Positions 32,778-35,832 of a stretch of 35,832 bases of DNA are shown here, in pieces. Position 1 is the stretch's first letter. Each line of letters starts with the position of its first letter. The DNA is from Geobacteraceae bacterium (lineage in GTDB: Bacteria > Desulfobacterota > Desulfuromonadia > Desulfuromonadales > Geopsychrobacteraceae), in the NCBI GenBank assembly GCA_007125165.1, contig SLDV01000168.1, forward strand, positions 1 through 35,832, written 5' to 3'. Made by a program: the position numbers and the translations under genes. Under the pieces are notes generated by a model. The model saw only the letters and a program-made list of their open reading frames with translations. It was not told the origin of the DNA and did no database searches.

Positions 32778-32938
32778 CAATGCAAATCACCGGCGGAAAA
32801 AAGCGCCACTCGTTCCTCGCGCTGCTTTTGCCGCCGGTGATTTGCGGCGGTCAAGCGGACGGGGATCGGGCAGTGGTTCACGGAAAAATGTCTGCCTGGC
32901 CCACTGCCGCAGGGCCGCCGCTTACCTCTACGTTAGGC
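32772..32938 (+). other. attC site, apparently a fusion of two sites
   Basis: The left half has R'' GGATAAC (32772-32778) and 15-bp perfect arms GCAAATCACCGGCGG (32782-32796) and its complement (32831-32845), but its right box is a mutated GTCAAGC (32850-32856). The right half has a left arm AAGCGGACGG (32853-32862), pairing with CCGCCGCTT (32915-32923) with one extrahelical A, and an intact R' GTTAGGC (32932-32938), but no R''. An inner stem GGCAGTGG/CCACTGCC (32869-32876, 32901-32908) lies between. Read as one site it is 167 bp, long for an attC. Confidence 0.72.
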
Positions 32939-32945
32939 AATGGTC

Positions 32946-33317
32946 ATGATGAGATGGATCGCTGTTCTTTTGCTGGCTCTTCCTGCCACTGGATTGGCCG
33001 AGACTGAGCCGGAGTTTTGTTTGTGCTCGCCCTTTGTGGAAAAGTCGGAAGTTGGGGAGCAGACTGAACTTGGCTGGCCGGTATACGTCAAGTTGACAGG
33101 GATTGGCGCCGCGAGTTTGGAGGCATTTACGGAAGTAAACGCTGGCAAAACTATCCGCGTTATTGCCGGTCGTCGCGAGTTTTTGAGGGCGAAAGTATCG
33201 GTGCCAATTACTAGCGGAAACTTACATGGGACATTCAGTTCACATGAAGTGGCTAGCGATTGGCAGCGAACTTTGTCAGGTAAACTGCCGGCAGCCCCAT
33301 GCGGTGCATTGAATTGA
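32946..33317 (+). CDS. Cassette-encoded secreted protein with SecD P1-head-like domain
   Basis: A 123-aa protein beginning 7 nt after the attC right box. ATG 32946 is chosen because AGG of that box (GTTAGGC) lies 8 nt before it; ATG 32940 and 32949 are alternatives. Signal peptide MMRWIAVLLLALPATGLAE, then a small domain whose pattern SLEAFTEVNAGKTIRVIAG...KVSVPITSGNLHGTFSSHEVASDWQRTL resembles the periplasmic P1-head subdomain of SecD (F-x2-LT-x2-N-x-GK..., G-x-I-x-G-x-F-x3-EA-x-L). It is a stand-alone domain with no translocase part. No attC is found after it, so the cassette end has been lost. Confidence 0.68.
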   Translation: MMRWIAVLLLALPATGLAETEPEFCLCSPFVEKSEVGEQTELGWPVYVKLTGIGAASLEAFTEVNAGKTIRVIAGRREFLRAKVSVPITSGNLHGTFSSHEVASDWQRTLSGKLPAAPCGALN

Positions 33318-33326
33318 AAGGGAACC

Positions 33327-33360
33327 GTAGGGGGACAGGCACCTTATGGAGCCAGTCCCC
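33327..33360. repeat. GTAGGGGGACAGGCACC hairpin element
   Basis: GGGGAC (33331-33336) pairs with GTCCCC (33355-33360), and GGC/GCC extends the stem. The GTAGGGG head recalls the repeats at 30389, 30694 and 30987; GGGGACAGGCACC is a motif common in REP elements linked to RAYT transposases. It marks the right border of the cassette segment and may terminate rnf transcription from the other side. Confidence 0.6.
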
Positions 33361-33404
33361 TGTCACTATACGCACTGGAAAATCAGGCGAGTCATGCCGC
33401 GCCC

Positions 33405-33992
33405 CTACCGTTTCTCCACCTTGTTCATCAGCGCCAGCAGCAACCCCAGGGTGATAAAGGCACCGGGTGGCAGGATCATCAAGATGACCGGTTGGTAATC
33501 TGCACCGAAAATACTAAATCCAAGAAACTCCCCGGCACCAACAAGTTCACGAATACTACCGAGAATAAAGAGCACCAGAGTAAAACCGGCACCCATGCCG
33601 AGACCGTCGGCGACGGCGTTGGTCACCGGGTGTTTGGAGGCAAAGGCTTCGGCGCGTCCTAAAATCAGGCAGTTGCAGACAATCAGGGGTATAAAGATCC
33701 CCAGAGCCTGAAACAGATCATAAGCATAAGCCTCCATGGTCAGTTGGACCACGGTAACAAAGGAGGCGATGATCAGGATAAAGCAGGGAATCCGAACCTT
33801 GTCGGGAATCAGGTGACGCATCATGGCGACGACGGCATTGGAGCAGACCAGTACAAAGGTGGTAGCCAGACCCATACCGAGGCCGTTTTCGGCACTGGTG
33901 GTGACCGCCAATACCGGACACAGACCCAGCAGCAGCTTGAAAACGGCATTTTCCTTCCAGATGCCGCGGTTGAAATCATGTGCCAGGCTCAT
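33405..33992 (-). CDS. rnfE: Rnf electron transport complex subunit E
   Basis: A 195-aa six-span inner-membrane subunit. Family marks: FNRGIWKENAVFKLLLGLCPVLAVTTSAENGLGMGLA (N-terminus and first span) and PLIVCNCLILGRAEAFASKH, with the conserved Cys/Asn that takes part in the membrane [2Fe-2S] site with RnfA. The RnfA/RnfE core moves electrons across the membrane while Na+ or H+ is pumped. It overlaps rnfG by 4 bases (ATGA). It is the last rnf gene on this side; rnfA and rnfB are not downstream, so the operon probably has the A-B-C-D-G-E order, with A and B beyond the right edge. Confidence 0.95.
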   Translation of the reverse strand: MSLAHDFNRGIWKENAVFKLLLGLCPVLAVTTSAENGLGMGLATTFVLVCSNAVVAMMRHLIPDKVRIPCFILIIASFVTVVQLTMEAYAYDLFQALGIFIPLIVCNCLILGRAEAFASKHPVTNAVADGLGMGAGFTLVLFILGSIRELVGAGEFLGFSIFGADYQPVILMILPPGAFITLGLLLALMNKVEKR

Positions 33993-34591
33993 TGACCATC
34001 TCCCTGCGCGATGATTTTATCTTCATGCTCGCGGTAAAGCTCCAGACCGGTCCGCACCGCCCCGACGACCGCGCGGGCGGAAATAGTGGCACCGGTCAGC
34101 TGATCGAAGTCCCCCCCATCTTTTTTTACCCGCCAGTCACTGCCGCCAAGGGTTTTGTCGCTAAATAATTCCTTGTACCAGGGTTCACTGATTTTATCCC
34201 CCAGTCCCGGAGTTTCGGCGTGGGTGAGAATTTCAATGGCATGGACGCTGTGATCCGGGCGGATGCCGACCATGACGGCGATGTTGCCGCTGTAGCCATC
34301 AGGAGCGACAACCTGGAATGCGGTGCCGGTTATTTGATTGTCTTTTCTGCCGCGGTAAAAAGTCGTGTCGACGGGGTTCCCGTGGCGATCGGTTCCGGTC
34401 GTGATGGTCAGAGTGTCAGCGTCCGGGCTGTTATCAAATTGCGGAAGCACCGCACTTAGTGCCCGCAGCATCTGCTGGCGGCGTTGTTCCTTAATCGGCT
34501 CGCGGGTAGCCTGTTCGACCAGAGCCAGAATGGCACCGGAAATTGCTGCGATCAGGGTCAAGGCCAATAGCAAGCGGGGAAACTCTTTCAT
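33989..34591 (-). CDS. rnfG: Rnf electron transport complex subunit G
   Basis: A 200-aa periplasmic flavoprotein with one N-terminal anchor (RLLLALTLIAAISGAILALVEQ). The covalent FMN site is the Thr in the flavinylation motif DQLTGATISARAV. Upstream of it, GYSGNIAVMVGI and HAETPGLGDKISEPWY are conserved FMN-binding domain segments. It depends on ApbE for flavin attachment; no apbE is seen in the window. It overlaps rnfD and rnfE by 4 bases each. Confidence 0.95.
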   Translation of the reverse strand: MKEFPRLLLALTLIAAISGAILALVEQATREPIKEQRRQQMLRALSAVLPQFDNSPDADTLTITTGTDRHGNPVDTTFYRGRKDNQITGTAFQVVAPDGYSGNIAVMVGIRPDHSVHAIEILTHAETPGLGDKISEPWYKELFSDKTLGGSDWRVKKDGGDFDQLTGATISARAVVGAVRTGLELYREHEDKIIAQGDGQ

Positions 34592-35592
34592 TGTCTACCC
34601 CGCTTCGTCACGGATGATGAATGACCGTAGATTCTCTGCTGAGTATAACGGTCAATCAGGGGCGTTGTTGCGTTCATCAGAAGAATCGCAAACGCCACCC
34701 CTTCCGGATAGCCGCCAAAGAGGCGGATCAATACCGTCAGAATGCCGCAGCCACAGCCGAAGATCAGCATTCCTTTGGTGGTGATGGGGGAGGTTACCAT
34801 ATCGGTAGCCATGAAAAAGGCCCCCAGCATGAGCCCGCCAGTCACCAGATGAAACAGAGGGCTGGGGTAGCGGGTCGGGTCGATGATCCAGAATGCCGCA
34901 GCCAGGACAGCTACGCTGCCGATAAAGCTGACCGGAATATGCCAGGTGATGACCCTTCTGAACATCAGGAAAAGGCCCCCCAGCAACAGTGCCAGAGCCG
35001 AAACTTCTCCCATGCTGCCGGCCATCAGACCGTAAAAATAGCGGTCAAAGCCGGCGGTGGCGATGTCCGGCAGTTGTCCATTAAGCATGACGACAGATTT
35101 CATTTCACCAAGAGGAGTGGCGCTGGTAGCCGCATCAATTCCCATGCTAAAAGGAGTTGGAGCGGTCCAATGAGTCATCTGTACCGGAAAGGAGATCAGC
35201 AACACTGCCCGGGCTACCAGGGCTGGATTAAAGGGGTTATAACCGAGCCCGCCATAGATCATTTTGCCGATAATAATGGCAATGGCTGAGCCGAGCAGGG
35301 CCATCCACCAGGGGCTGGAAGGGGGCAGATTGAGGGCCAGCAGAATGCCGGTCAGGGCTGCCGAGCCATCGGTTATGGATTGAGGCCGTTTCATCAGCCA
35401 ACAGCAGAGGGCTTCGCAGGTCACGCAGCCGATGGTGCAGATTAGAATCACCTGTAATGCCGGCAGGCCGAAAAAAATCACCGCACCAGCAATTGCCGGT
35501 AACAGGGCGTAGATAACCAGACGCATGATTTTGTCGCTGGTTTCTCCGCTGTGGATATGGGGAGAGGAAGAGAGATAGAGAGCTTTTTCCAC
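34588..35592 (-). CDS. rnfD: Rnf electron transport complex subunit D
   Basis: A 334-aa polytopic subunit. The start is GTG 35592 (VEKALYLSSSPHIHSGETSDKIM), with GGGAGA 7 nt upstream; the frame stays open further upstream only because it crosses rnfC. SSPHIHSG is the family N-terminus and DAATSATPLGEMK holds the Thr of the covalent FMN site. About nine to ten hydrophobic spans. It lies one base after the rnfC stop and overlaps rnfG by 4 bases, a fully coupled operon. Confidence 0.95.
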   Translation of the reverse strand: MEKALYLSSSPHIHSGETSDKIMRLVIYALLPAIAGAVIFFGLPALQVILICTIGCVTCEALCCWLMKRPQSITDGSAALTGILLALNLPPSSPWWMALLGSAIAIIIGKMIYGGLGYNPFNPALVARAVLLISFPVQMTHWTAPTPFSMGIDAATSATPLGEMKSVVMLNGQLPDIATAGFDRYFYGLMAGSMGEVSALALLLGGLFLMFRRVITWHIPVSFIGSVAVLAAAFWIIDPTRYPSPLFHLVTGGLMLGAFFMATDMVTSPITTKGMLIFGCGCGILTVLIRLFGGYPEGVAFAILLMNATTPLIDRYTQQRIYGHSSSVTKRGRQ

Positions 35593-35593
35593 G

Positions 35594-35830
35594 TCAGTGT
35601 CTCCCTTTGTGTTCCATGACCGCGCCTTTGATTTCACGGATAGATTGAACCAGAGGGAGAGTCGCCGGGCAGATATAGGTGCAGCAGCCGCATTCGATAC
35701 AGTCCAGGGCATTGTAGCTGTCAGCCCGTTCGACCAGGCCAAGGCGGGCGCAAAGCGCGATAACTGTTGGTTGCAGATGGATAGGGCAAACACGAACGCA
35801 CCTACCACAGCGTATGCAGGGGCCAGGCTT
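35594..35830 (-). CDS. rnfC: Rnf electron transport complex subunit C, 3' end
   Basis: Only the last 78 codons are in the window (minus strand, in frame from base 35830). They show two cubane motifs, CIRCGRCVRVCP and CIECGCCTYICP, placed as in the ferredoxin domain of RnfC, the NADH/ferredoxin-facing soluble subunit. The tail after them is short (LPLVQSIREIKGAVMEHKGRH), so this is the short RnfC form without the long Ala/Lys-rich repeat tail of enterobacterial RnfC. Confidence 0.93.
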   Translation of the reverse strand, partial: KPGPCIRCGRCVRVCPIHLQPTVIALCARLGLVERADSYNALDCIECGCCTYICPATLPLVQSIREIKGAVMEHKGRH

Positions 35831-35832
35831 TG

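Noticed and set aside
34621-35289. Plus-strand 222-codon frame opposite rnfD
   Set aside because: Shadow of rnfD; composition is Gln/His/Gly-rich nonsense and no start signal is seen.

Overview
The gene content suggests a Gram-negative, anaerobic, respiring deltaproteobacterium of the Desulfuromonadales/Geobacter type. The signs are an Rnf complex, a multihaem cytochrome/HybA-like/HybB-like quinone oxidoreductase operon, haem-c sensor proteins, a sigma-54 regulator and dense families of structured repeats. This is inference from gene content; no rRNA or tRNA is present.

Layout. 1-665: the 3' part of a zinc-binding ZnuA-type protein whose His-rich loop is an 8-copy coding minisatellite. 671-972: a terminator and a REP/BIME-like element. 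1001-4410 (minus): Prc protease, a small unknown protein and a DgkA-PAP2 fusion. 4692-7276 (plus): a four-repeat S1 protein coupled to an MFS exporter. 7380-15831: a regulatory-respiratory block. It holds a haem-c sensor kinase and, tail to tail, an NtrC-type response regulator. An 860-bp regulatory region ends in a near-consensus sigma-54 promoter (11307-11322). Downstream lies an operon of a 52-aa membrane protein, a pentahaem cytochrome, a Tat-exported four-cluster ferredoxin, a HybB/NrfD quinone subunit, a kinase-less haem sensor related to the kinase's own sensor domain, and a small membrane protein. The likely logic is that periplasmic redox state is read by a haem sensor, passed to the sigma-54 activator, and used to control a menaquinone/cytochrome oxidoreductase; the second sensor may modulate or report.

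15939-22890: small membrane proteins, including a tandem zinc-ribbon duplication and an unlisted 42-aa minus-strand gene; an EVE protein; a formate/nitrite channel; an 86-bp near-perfect palindrome; a CarH-like B12-binding MerR regulator diverging from a phasin-like/ABC1-kinase pair; and a renalase-like flavoprotein. 23230-27577: a BCCT transporter with a cNMP/CBS/nucleotidyltransferase protein and a DnaQ-like exonuclease. 27594-30355: DUF554, SRPBCC, a secreted basic protein and DUF2784.

30360-33360: accessory DNA. Palindromic GTAGGGGC-type repeats and hairpins lead into a small integron-cassette cluster without an integrase in the window (CALIN-like). It has one textbook attC site (32432-32492), one apparently chimeric attC (32772-32938), and cassette genes for membrane or secreted proteins, one of them a stand-alone domain resembling the SecD P1 head. 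33405-35830 (minus): rnfE, rnfG, rnfD and the end of rnfC.
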